From Lichtheimia corymbifera B2541 (lineage: Eukaryota > Mucoromycota > Mucoromycetes > Mucorales > Lichtheimiaceae): DNA of 64,000 nucleotides. Each line of letters starts with the position of its first letter. Within the stretch, counting starts at the first letter, position 1. This document shows, piece after piece, positions 36,300 through 46,666 of this stretch. The notes below the pieces were generated by a model. The model was given only the letters and a program-made list of their open reading frames with translations, ran no database searches and had not been told where the DNA came from. Location of the stretch: positions 62,001 to 126,000 of the forward strand of contig JNEU01001108.1 of the NCBI GenBank assembly GCA_000697475.1, in the 5' to 3' direction. Position numbers and translations under genes: made by a program.

Positions 36300-38400
36300 G
36301 ACAGGGATAACTGTGCCATTGTATTCTTGATTGCTGCCGTCATAAACATCCTTCATCCATGATTGTAAAATAGCTGCTGCATGCATTGATCTGAGTATTC
36401 CAATAGCGTCCATGACTGTAAAGCACCTTTCACCGAGATATCATCCATTTGGTCGATCCCATCCAATCCATCATCATCCTCGACCATATCCACATGATCG
36501 TTCCTGCGGACGACGCTCGCTCCAAGTAACCAAAAGTAGCATTCCAGGAGATCTCATCACTGTACTTGATTGCATCCATCCATCAAATCCAATACGGTGG
36601 TTGAAGATAGCCATGTGGTAGCTGCTGATATGCTCCCTTCTCCATCCGGCTGTTGTTGCATCATTTCGTTGGTCCTGTCCATGGCAGCTCAAACAGGTGA
36701 AGATTGCAGTGAATTGATAGCTGATATGGCATCCCATCCGTTGGAATCCGTATGCACCAAAGCAAGTTGCTGTAAGTAACTTGAGACAATGGAGTAAAAG
36801 ACATTGATAATAGCAACGGCTGCTATGTTTGGTCGCGGCAGAGTGTGCAAGAGAGCATGTGTTGTCGTAGAGTGACAAGGCAGTGAATGCTGTATGAGCC
36901 AATGGAGTGAAGACCTTGCTAACGGCAACTGCTGGAATGAATGCTGTTACGTTTGATGGTGGTTGAGGATTGTACAGAGAAGGTGGACTGTCAAGAAACG
37001 TGGGTGTTGCTGTAGTGGGGTGTACACGCCATGGACTTGCCATTCAATCAAAGACAGTCGGATCAAGGCAAGTGTAGGATTGACATGATGGTTGAAGCAG
37101 GACAATCGTTCGCAGACAGTAGTTGTACTTGAATGGGGCAACAGTTGAGAATGGGAAGAAAGAGGAAGCGCGGGAGTGGAAGAAGTGAAAATTAAATAGG
37201 ACAGGCACTGCCCTACAAATCCATGCACACTGTAAATGATCCATGACCTTGATTGCCTCTCTCGAACCTGAAACTTTTACACAAGATGCTCTTGGGCATG
37301 CTGATCAACTTTGTCTTAATAAAGAACCCACACTTCATTCAAAAATGTCGAAAGGGAGAGCATAATGTGGGATTTACTATGATGATCGGAAATTCCGCAC
37401 CTGCCCGGATTTATGAAATGTCATTTAGTATGCATTATCTTGGGATTCCCCATTTTGAACTTGAAACTTGGTAAGAAGATTCTCTGAGTCATACTGATCA
37501 ACTCCATTCATTTAAAAACTGCGTGCTTCATTATGATGTTTTATGAATCGGGCGGTCCAAATATAGGTAGGACGGAACGCAAGTAGGGTGCATAGTGCAC
37601 ACCCCCGCGGTTGTCCACCTCCATCGTGAAACTTGGTCCAGACGGTGGGCTTCGACATGCTGATCAACTCCATTCATATTAAAGCCGCAGGCTTCATTGT
37701 GAGAAATAAAAAGGGGGCGCCCGACGATGAATGGACGGCAATATATAGACGTTGGACGGCCCGATGACTCGAGATTCCCTTTCTCAAAGATGAAACTTTC
37801 ACACAAGGTGCTCACAGGTATGCTGATCAATTTCTTTCTCATAAAGACCTCATACTTCATCTAAGGATTTTGAATGGGAAGGTGTAATGTGGGATTTACT
37901 ATGATCGACGGAGATTCCGCACCCGCCCAAATTCATGAAATGTCGATTAGTATGCATTACCTTGAGATTCCACATTTCGAATATGAAACTTGGTAAGAAG
38001 GTTCGCTGGGACATGCTGATCAACCCCATTCATTTAAAACCGCAGGCTTCATTATGGGAATTTTGAAAGTGGGATGATCGACAAACGGGAACATAAGCAG
38101 GGTGCATAGTGCACGTCCCCAGGATTGTCCATCTCCATTGTGAAATTTGGTCAGACGGTACTCCTGAACACGCTGATTAACTCCATTCATTTAAAAACTA
38201 CATGCTTCATTGTATAAATGTTGAATGGGAACGTCCGATGATGAACGACTGTATTATATGCAGGGAGGTCGGCCCATGACCTTGAGATTGCTCATCCCGA
38301 ATCTGAAACCTTCACACAGAGTGCTCTCAGACACGCTGATCAATTTCATTCTCATTATGAGCTCACGGTTAATTATAAAAAACTTCAATGCGAACTGGAC
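36300..38400 (+). repeat. Repeat element, copy 3
   Basis: Direct repeat of copy 1 and inverted repeat of copy 2. It includes the broken counterpart of the acidic frame (36330-36660), the middle segments (36770-37215) and seven tandem subunits. The GAAACTT-like marks are at 37270, 37463, 37628, 37792, 37985, 38142 and 38305, giving spacings of 193, 165, 164, 193, 157 and 163 bp. Confidence 0.85.
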
Positions 38401-38949
38401 ATAGATACAAGGTATATTGTTTACAAGCCGAGCTTTACTCAGTCGAATCCTCTCGGATCAACAAAGTTAAGGGATGTAAATGATGGGTGAAAGTAGGAGA
38501 ATCGTTCATATGTGTTGGGTTGGGTAACGGTTGGGAATAGGAAGAGGAGGTTGCTAGATGACAGTTTATGACCGAACTATAAAAGAATAGGGTGTACTGA
38601 TGTTGGAAAGAGCAAGCTTATTACAGAGGTAGTCTCTTATTGGAAATAGTACAGATTGTAGTCTGGCCGCATAATAAATGTGTGAGCTTATTGTAATAAG
38701 ATCGATACCGAATAGGTGGTGTTAAGCTATTCAATGTGAAATCAAAGGTTTACGAGCAAAGCGAACAACCGGTGCCGCTAGTTATTTTATTATAAGAAAA
38801 ACTTCAGTACATGCATAGTGAGTGACCTTGGGATAACTGGGAAGGGGTGGTTGCTCTGATTTGCTGTACAAAAGTCGCCGCTGTCGCCGCCCTTTTCAGC
38901 GCCTGTTGCTGTCAAACCACGCACACTTTTGTTTCCGCTTTTATTCACC
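38401..38949. other. End of repeat island and upstream region of small membrane gene
   Basis: At about 38487-38600 there is a further, partial and diverged copy of the segment found at 32095-32200 and 37095-37215 (AGGAGAATCGTTCATATG, then GGTTGGGAATAGGAAGAGGA). From about 38850 the base composition becomes GC-richer, as expected for the promoter of the gene at 38950. Confidence 0.5.
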
Positions 38950-39261
38950 ATGGTTCGAAGACTATCACCAGCAGGAAGAAGGTACGGTTTAAGAGTAATG
39001 GGTGTCATTGTGTCGCTGATTTGGCCACGGTCGTTATAACAGATTGGCCACGATTATGGTGTCGGGACCATTCGTTGTTGCAACTTCTTGGATCTTATAC
39101 AAGAGAGGTAAGGTTTTCATTGCAAGGTGTAGAATGCAGGTTGACTTGTATGCATAGTTGTCCTTGGTGAAGAACGACGTGTAAGGGATGGTCGACCAGT
39201 AAGGCCTGCTGGTGTGCAAGAACGCGACGAGCAACAACAACAACAGCAACTACGACCGTAA
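38950..39261 (+). CDS. Small single-span membrane protein (66 aa, three exons)
   Basis: Assembled from three exons, 38950-38981, 39043-39107 and 39158-39261, joined by introns of 61 and 50 nt with GTACGG/CAG and GTAAGG/TAG borders. The product has a basic N-terminus (MVRRLSPAGRR), one hydrophobic span (IMVSGPFVVATSWILY), then KRVVLGEERRVRD and a Gln-rich tail ending QLRP. The start has a good context (CACCATGG) and GC-rich upstream DNA. A short basic lead plus a single span would suit a small mitochondrial inner-membrane assembly protein, but I do not recognise the family and that location is inference. Alternative donors in exon 1 give early stops, which supports this model. Confidence 0.6.
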
Positions 39262-39462
39262 ACTAGCTATCCACCATATCCTCATCACACTCCATCATCA
39301 CCTTCAATGACTTTGTAGTTCGCCTCACAAGATATCATCACATGCAATAAACGCAGCATATTGCATTCTCATTAACGTGTATATGACACCACTTTATATG
39401 TTTATGGTATGTACTATTGCTGCTAATCCAGAACGAAGCGAAGCAAAGGAAAGGTATCTTGC

Positions 39463-41312
39463 TTATGGATGAGTGACTCTATGGACGGCACCGTATTTAC
39501 TACTACTTCCTTGGTCATCGGACGGCATGCTTTCATTGTCATCTCCTGGATCATTCATTCAGCAACCGAGACTGATCACCATGCATCACACGTACCTGAT
39601 GTTTTGTCGCTGGTAGCCTCTGGCAACATGATATTATGACGAAGCAACCACCATAATAAAGCCACAAGTGGGATCGAAAAGAAGCACATTCCCATGCTGG
39701 TCAGCTTACCAGCGTCTATCATATACCCCATTTCAGCATCATCCTTTCCCATTGCATGTATCCGTTATCATCACTTACAAAAAGCTGGCGAATCAGTGAC
39801 AACCCATGCACGTACATTAATAAAATTGGGTGCAAGCATACCTACGCTGTTGGTAAATCCGATAGCCAATGCCCGTGTATTATGATCAGCCTTGAAGATA
39901 TGATTGACGCCAACAAGAGATAAAGTGACAGTGGCAAAGGTTGGAGCAATAGCATAGATGCCAATAAATAATAAAGTTGTTGGATTATTGCCGTGATTGA
40001 AAAGGGCCATGACCAAGTACCATCCACCCACCCAAAGTTGCGATAGGATCAGATGCACAATATAGTCGCCGTGTCGGTCTGAGCTCCACCCAATCAACAT
40101 CCCAACAATGACTCCAAACACATATGCTGGTGTCGTCATGTAGTTGGCAAATGCAGGGTCATATCCCATATCACGTAAAATGATGGCAAAATTCATGTAG
40201 ATTGTATTGCCCATATTCGCGCATGCAAAAGCGAGCATTGCAATCCAAGCATAGGGAGTGAAGAACACGTTCCATAGTCTAATAGTGGCATGAGCACGTT
40301 GCTTCTCTCATTTTGTAGCACCTACTTACATTGTCCAGCTATATGGTTTGGACTTTATACTTTTACCCTGTGCAGCCTGTCGTGCTATAGCCAATTCTCG
40401 TTCTTCATGAGAAAGCCATGACGTGTTGTGTGGATAACTGGGAAGTAAAAAGTATCCTGACAATCCAATGACAACAGCCATAAGACCTTCAATGATAAAC
40501 AACCATTGCCATCCTCGTAGACCCGCAGTATTTTGCATGTTTTGGGCAATAGCACCTCCTATCATTCCACCAAAAGCACCAGCAACAGGACCACCTGTAT
40601 CTACCAGCGCTTGTCGTTTACTCAGCTCTTCCTTAGTATACCACGTTCCGAGTATGAACGCAATACATGGATACAGCGTCTAGACATTTTATATCAGCAC
40701 ATGCAGGTATTCATACATATATCATATATAACTCACTGCTTCAGCAACACCAAGGCAAAATCGGAGCGCTAATAACCCTTTATTATCCTTCACAATAGAC
40801 ATGAAACAAAGAACGCCACCCCAGATAATGACGCAAGTAGGGAGGAATATATTAGGACGCATTCGAATGATAATCATGTTGGCTGGGATCTGTGTTCTGC
40901 ATATTGAGATTTGTGTTTGTGAGACCTTGGCAATGAAAGGCGGGGAATTTGTTATTGCCACCACCTACATCACATAACCAATAAAGAACATGGTTACCGC
41001 CCAGTTGTAGACCGATGAATTGAGGTTGAGATCTTCTTCCATTCCATTGGTATAAGCATTTTCTACATGAGATCATGGTTAATCATTGTTTGCTTGTGCT
41101 TCGATTTGTGATAGCATCAACATACGCATGTTATTACGATCCAGCATATTGATGAAGGCTGCGAGAAATGACCACACCATCAACCTCAAGTCTATTTTGC
41201 GCCTTAACTTGCGTTCCTTTACGGGATCGATCATCACCGATGGCTTTATAACTACTGTTTCGGTTGATTCAACGATAGTGGTCGTGTCAAGGTGATTGCC
41301 TTTTTGTAGCAT
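39463..41312 (-). CDS. MFS transporter, allantoate-permease type (copy A)
   Basis: Twelve-helix plasma-membrane symporter of the Dal5/anion:cation symporter group, expected to import small organic anions or vitamins; substrate unknown. Family marks: KIDLRLMVW and FLAAFINMLDRNNM (helix 1), then QNAYTNGMEEDLNL after an intron with a GTATGT donor, FFIGYIPANM, RFCLGVAEA, GWQWLFIIEG, and GDYIVHLILSQLWVGGWY in the second half. The C-terminus was extended through a small intron (donor at about 39594) to an acidic tail, EDNESMP-like, ending at a TAA (39463). Start 41312 aligns with that of the tandem copy. About eight introns. The neighbour at 42186-44050 is its paralog, same strand, 0.9 kb upstream. 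Confidence 0.92.
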
Positions 41313-42185
41313 CACGTTGTATTATTAGCTGAATGAAATGGATGGAAGAGGAAAATCATGGCCTCTTTTGTTTCTGCCACCTTTAATTGAAAAAAAAGAG
41401 AGGGAAAGAAGGTTAGCGTGGTACACGTTAAACAAGACAGGGGATCCACGCACCATCGTATCTTTCTTTTCTTTCCCACCGAATAAGCTTGCATTACGGC
41501 ACGCCATTGTAGGGCTGTATGCAGTAATGACATTAATGTTGACCCCATGGAACATGACGTTACTATGTAAAATTTCGCAAAAAGGATAACTATGCAAGTA
41601 GAGCGTGCGCAATGGACACGGAAGAGGCACGCCAGGTGCATCTACTATATCTCATATGATCACCCGGTGCATTAGTGACATCCCCTGATATAGCAAACAG
41701 CATTAAAAACCTTGTCTATCTGCTGCAAAGAAAGAAAGAGAGAGAGTGTGTGTGAGGAACAAGTAACCTAGATTGACAAGCGTCATTATTGATAAGTGGG
41801 GATTCGCTTTCCTGACCACAGTGATGCAAACAATGGCCGTGCTCGATGTACAGATGATGCGTGTACACAATGGGAGATATATGATGGGACCTTGTACGAC
41901 ATCATCAACCTAATTCATCATAACCATTCTTCTTATCCCATCCACCATGTGACTTCCAGGACCCTTGTACAAACCTTTACCATGACACTGGCACCATGGG
42001 TCACCCACCACAGTGAATCATGTCATGCAATAAACCAGACATCGTGTTCTCATGACCGTTTATGTGACATCAAATGGCAATTGAATGGTACATTTTATGC
42101 ATTTGTTTATATACTACTACTACTAATACGATATTAAAACTTGCAATCCTCTAGAACAAAACGAGAAAGAAAAGTGGTATTTGAA
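41313..42185. other. Spacer between tandem MFS genes, itself duplicated
   Basis: Contains the promoter of copy A and the 3' flank of copy B. Scattered similarity to the region upstream of copy B (for example CATGTGACTTCCAGGACCCT near 41945 and CATGTGACTTTCAGGATCCT near 44777) shows that the upstream DNA was duplicated together with the gene. No separate gene seen. Confidence 0.6.
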
Positions 42186-44050
42186 TCAATGTTGCGAGGC
42201 ACGATGTACAGCACCGTATTTGCTGCTTCCTTGCTCATCCGACGGGACACTTTCATTGTCATCGCCTGGACCATTCATTCAGCAATCAATATTGATCATG
42301 ACATTATGATTCACACACACGTACCTGAATTTCTATCTTTGGTAGCCTCTGGCAACATGATATTGTGGCGAAGCAGCCACCAAAGTAAAACGACAAGTGG
42401 GATCGAAAAAAAGCTCATTCCCATATTGGTCAGTTTACCAGTGTCTATCATATAACCCATTCAGCGTCATCAATACGATCCTTTTCAACCTTTTACTTAC
42501 AGAAAGCTGGTGAATCAGTGACAACCCATGCACGTACGTTGATAAAATTGGGTGCAAGCATTCCTATGCTGTTGATAAATCCGATAGCTAATGCTCGTGT
42601 ATTATGATCAGCCTTGAAAATGTGGTTGACGCCAACGAGGGATAGGGTGGTAGTGACGAAACTTGGAGCAACAGCATAGGTACCAACGAATGCTAAAGGT
42701 GCTGGATTATTTCCGTGATTGACAAGAGCCATGGCCAAGTACCATCCGCCCACCCAAAGTTGCAATACGATCAGGTGCACAATATAGTCGCCATGTCGGT
42801 CTGAGCTCCATCCAATCAGCATCCCAACAATGCCTGCAAACACATATGCCGGTGTTGTCATGTAGTTGGAAAATGCAGGGTCATATCCCATATCACGCAA
42901 AATGATGGCAAAGTTGACGTAGATTGTATTGCCGATAAATGCACAAGCAAAAATGAGCATTGCAACCCATGCATAGGGTGTGGCTAACACGTTCCATAAA
43001 CTAATAGTGACATGAGTACATTGCTATCTCTCACTCTCTCATTTTGTATGTGCCAACCAATATACTTACATTTTCCAGCTATATGGTTTGGGTTTGATAC
43101 TCTTGCCTTGAGCAGCTTGTCGTGCCACAGCCAACTCCCGTTCTTCTTGAGAAAGCCATGACGTGTTGTGTGGATAACTGGGAAGTAAAAAGTATCCTGA
43201 CAATCCAATGACAACAGCCATAAGACCTTCAATGATAAACAACCATTGCCATCCTCGTAGACCCGCAGTATTTTGCATGTTTTGGGCAATAGCACCTCCC
43301 ATCATGCCACCAAAAGCACCAGCAAAAGGACTTCCTACATCCACCAGTGTTTGCCGTTTGCTCAACTCCTCCTTTGTATACCATGTTCCAAGAATAAAGA
43401 CAATGCATGGATAAAGAGTCTGGACATTTTATATCAGCACATGCAGGTATTCATACATATATCATATATAACTCACTGCTTCAGCAACACCAAGGCAAAA
43501 TCGAAGCGCTAATAACCCTTTATGATCCTTGACGATGGACATAAAACAAAGAACGGCACCCCAAATAATGACACAAGTAGGCAAAAAGATACGAGGGGGG
43601 AATTTTGTAATGATCATGTTGGCTGGGATTTGCGTTCTGCATATAGAGATTTATGTTTGTGAGACCTTCTTTGGCGATCGAAAAAGGGGAATTTGTTGCC
43701 ACTTACATCACATAACCAATAAAGAACATGGTTACCGCCCAGTTATAGACCGATGAATTGAGGTTGAGATCTTCTTCCATTCCATTGGTATAAGCATTTT
43801 CTACATGAGATCATGGTTAGTCGTTGTTTGCTTGTGCTTCGATTTGTGATAGCATCAACATACGCATGTTATTGCGATCCAGCATGTTGATGAAGGATGC
43901 AAGAAATGACCACACCATCAACCTCAAGTCCACTTTGCGCTTTAACTTGCGTTCCTTGACGGGATCAATCACCACCGATGGCTTTAGGACGATTTCTTCG
44001 GCTGATTCTACTACAGCGGTGGTGTCAGGTTGCTTGTCTTTCGGCAGCAT
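42186..44050 (-). CDS. MFS transporter, allantoate-permease type (copy B)
   Basis: Tandem paralog of the gene at 39463-41312, with the same intron positions and about 85% identical residues over the C-terminal half (for example AFSNYMTTPAYVFAGIV against AFANYMTTPAYVFGVIV). The N-terminus MLPKDKQPDTT was chosen because it aligns with copy A; an in-frame ATG 39 bp upstream also exists. It ends YGAVHRASQH at a TGA (42186-42188) after the same terminal intron. Two stretches are identical to copy A, one spanning a whole intron (43423-43503). Substrate unknown; differences between the copies in the second half could reflect different specificity. Confidence 0.92.
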
Positions 44051-45053
44051 GTTGTATGGATAACCGAAAGATGGGAGTTGCAGCCTCAATTTTTTTCTAC
44101 CTTTTTAACCTGAAAAGAAAGAGAGTTAACGTGGTACGAGATAAACAAAACAGGGCACACACACGCATCATCACATCTTTTGCAGAATTATCATTTTTCC
44201 CACCGCATTAGTATGCATCATCCACGCTATTGTAAATTGATGCAATAATGGCACTTCCCCCTTCAGAAAGCTTGATCACATATACATAATAAACCATGAA
44301 CAAGGAGGAGGATCTGCAAGGAGAAGTAATAGAGTGGGTATGGGCGTGCACAATGAACACACCTGTATAAGCTCACTGATGCTATCATCTCACATGATCA
44401 TCCGGTGTCGTTAGTGACATACAGATTTAGACAAGACATCCGATATCGATCCACAGGCAAACCTTGTGTGCTGCTGCAGCAAAAGGAGAGAAGGGAAAAA
44501 TTACTCTAATCCAGATCTAATAAACGCCATCATGCATATAATGGAACCCCACTTTTTTATTCTCCAATGATGAAAACATTTGCCGTGAACCAGGCATGGT
44601 TGAAGGAGGCTCGGTTGATCGTCAGTCGTTTGGGTATATTACACAATGTGAGATGAGACCTTGTACAACTCAACGTAAAACACTCATCGTCATTCGTCTG
44701 GTGGGGTACAGATCATTACTATCAGCCCCACAATACCTCCATCAGAATGAATCCATCTCTCACTTTCCCTATCCGTCATGTGACTTTCAGGATCCTTATG
44801 CGGCCGACCTTTCCCCACATCCCATTGCCAATGTCAACAATCATAAACGAAAATGCTGTTGTAGAATATCTTTTGTATTGATAACTTTTGCTGCTAATAC
44901 ATTTTCTGGTTTACATGCGAGGTATTACAGGTTGACGGTCGGGTGAGTGTGTTTGTTGTATACGTTTAAAGATGATGCATGGATGTGTGTTGTAGTTGTT
45001 GTTGTTGTTAATGATGGTGTGTGTTTGGCTGTCGGGAAAGATGAGTTGGTTGT
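44051..45053. other. Upstream region of MFS copy B and 3' flank of bL32m gene
   Basis: About 1 kb. The part near 44090-44950 resembles 41330-42170 and so is the second half of the duplicated unit. A plus-strand frame at 44596-44946 has no family look and overlaps this duplicated noncoding DNA. TTG-rich run at about 44996-45010. Confidence 0.5.
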
Positions 45054-45356
45054 CTAAGCGACCATCTTTCTTTGTTGTTGCTTGATGTTGCCATAGCAAT
45101 GACTGCACAAATGATGAAGCAGCTTGTAGTTGCCACATGCAGGACATGCGGTGACGTTTTCCTTGTTTTGCAAGCCCTTGTTGGAGGCACGCATACGTTT
45201 CTTGGAATGAGAAGTCTTCTTTTTGGGTGCTGCCCACAGGAACGGTTCAAGCCAAATGGGAAGTTTAAATGTGCTGGAGACGGCAATGGCACCGAATGCT
45301 GGTGATTGAGTGAATGAAGGAAGAGCCAATTGATGGGCAAAACGAGCAAGAGCCAT
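45054..45356 (-). CDS. MRPL32: Mitochondrial ribosomal protein bL32m
   Basis: Single-exon, 100-residue protein of the large mitoribosomal subunit. The first 40 or so residues (MALARFAHQLALP...) form a mitochondrial targeting lead. The mature part starts around APKKKTSHSKKRMR, the usual L32 N-terminus, and has the zinc ribbon CPACGNYKLLHHLCSHCY with two CxxC pairs. In yeast, processing of this protein by the m-AAA protease licenses mitoribosome assembly. The start at 45356 gives the expected length; a longer frame upstream to 45491 would disrupt the targeting lead. Confidence 0.93.
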   Translation of the reverse strand: MALARFAHQLALPSFTQSPAFGAIAVSSTFKLPIWLEPFLWAAPKKKTSHSKKRMRASNKGLQNKENVTACPACGNYKLLHHLCSHCYGNIKQQQRKMVA

Positions 45357-45724
45357 GGTGGTGAACAATGTCAAAGGGTGTGTGTGCGTGTGTTGAAAAG
45401 AGTTTTGTTTTCCAAACGAGAGCCAGATATAACTCAGCTTCTCCCCCATCGGTTGCCAAGTCACGGGAAGCCCGCTGATGTGACATTGCATGATCGAGGA
45501 TGGATACCTTCAATGCAAGATGACATCGTTTTGCCCCATATCATATACTCCCTGATTATTTATACTTGAAGGATATTGACAGCTGATGATATGGCCGTGC
45601 ACCAGCATCTCACAACTGCTGACCCTTATGATACAAGCACGTCGTCGATCAACAGGTAACCCAGTCCAGCATCATCATGTTTATAAACCAATTCTATCTA
45701 CCTATCATTTACAATACATCAACA
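45357..45724. promoter_or_regulatory. Divergent promoter, bL32m / F-box gene
   Basis: 370 bp between divergent starts. No specific element recognised. An in-frame ATG at 45677 lies upstream of the chosen F-box start. Confidence 0.4.
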
Positions 45725-46666
45725 ATGCTCAATCACCTCCCAAACGAGATCCTCCATGAGATCTTTGTACGACTTTTATCTCCCCTGGACTACTTTCATT
45801 TATCAGCTACTTGTCGTAACCTGTATCTACTTGGCTCTAGGCGTCATTGTCAGATCCAATTCTTGTTGTCTTATTTTGGTGATGATTGTTTTCAACCTTG
45901 GCTCCGCGTGTGCTGTGAAATGATAGCAGCATCCAACATCAAACCTATCGATCGCAATCTCCTTGCAACTGCATCCAATATTGACTCTCAAATCTTTTGC
46001 GACTATTTTGCACAGCAAAGTGACAAGGCCATTCAGCGTACCTTATTGGATCTCTTTCGTTATGGCTCTGAAGATGGTTATTGGAAAGTACCCTCGTTTG
46101 CATGTGGTCAAGACGCTGTGTTACTATGTGCCAAAAGCCAAGTACGACATATTACTCAAACCGGTGTTCGTCGAGTGTTCCATGATGTGACATTGGTCGA
46201 AGAGGATGGTTCCTTGCAACATTACTATTGTGTGTTCCATCTTATTGATACGTTGGTGACATTCAAGGAGGAAAATCATGGATTCTTAATGCGACAGGGA
46301 CACGTCATCTATAAGGATGAAGAAGATATACGTGACACGACTGGATGGTCCAAGCTATTCAAATCGGTGAGGATAGCAAAACAACAAACCGGCATCTACC
46401 CTACTACGCAAGGGCCACCCAAGCTGCTGCATGCACCTTCTCTTGCTCCCGATCACTGGCGACCTTGTATACTAAGAAACTATATGCAATGCCATTTGAC
46501 TATGAAGATGAACAAGGTTTCCTTGGCTGCCGGTGACTATGTCGATCATATTGAGATGAGTGAGCATAGAGAAAGCGACATGATTCGACTTGCTTTTTAC
46601 GATGCAAACACAAATATCCGTGGGTATCTCCTTTTGAGTGAAGATGGTGTTCTCTGGTGGGACTGA
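45725..46666 (+). CDS. F-box protein
   Basis: Intronless, 313 residues. The N-terminus LPNEILHEIFVRLLSPLDY, then FHLSATCRNLYLLG, is a textbook F-box that binds Skp1 in an SCF ubiquitin ligase. The rest (about 46000-46660) has no repeat pattern such as WD40 or LRR that I can see and would be the substrate-recognition part; it ends YLLLSEDGVLWWD. The start at 45725 puts the F-box at residue 4; a start at 45677 adds 16 hydrophobic residues that seem unnecessary. Role beyond ubiquitin-ligase adaptor unknown. Confidence 0.88.
   Translation: MLNHLPNEILHEIFVRLLSPLDYFHLSATCRNLYLLGSRRHCQIQFLLSYFGDDCFQPWLRVCCEMIAASNIKPIDRNLLATASNIDSQIFCDYFAQQSDKAIQRTLLDLFRYGSEDGYWKVPSFACGQDAVLLCAKSQVRHITQTGVRRVFHDVTLVEEDGSLQHYYCVFHLIDTLVTFKEENHGFLMRQGHVIYKDEEDIRDTTGWSKLFKSVRIAKQQTGIYPTTQGPPKLLHAPSLAPDHWRPCILRNYMQCHLTMKMNKVSLAAGDYVDHIEMSEHRESDMIRLAFYDANTNIRGYLLLSEDGVLWWD

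Noticed and set aside
32245..38400. CRISPR-like array
   Set aside because: Units are 157-193 bp, diverged along their whole length and in eukaryotic context; these are satellite-like subrepeats, not short repeats with unique spacers.
31640..38400. LTR retrotransposon
   Set aside because: No reverse transcriptase, integrase, primer-binding site or direct terminal repeats were found; copies are inverted and non-coding apart from the acidic relic.
38992..39042. Alternative donor at 38995 in the small membrane gene
   Set aside because: It joins out of frame and ends after a short non-hydrophobic peptide; the donor at 38982 yields the transmembrane protein.
38847..39170. 107-codon plus-strand frame over the small membrane gene
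   Set aside because: It runs through the splice sites of the better three-exon model in another frame and has no family look.
44596..44946. 116-codon plus-strand frame
   Set aside because: Lies in noncoding DNA duplicated from 41.8-42.1 kb, where the frame is not kept.
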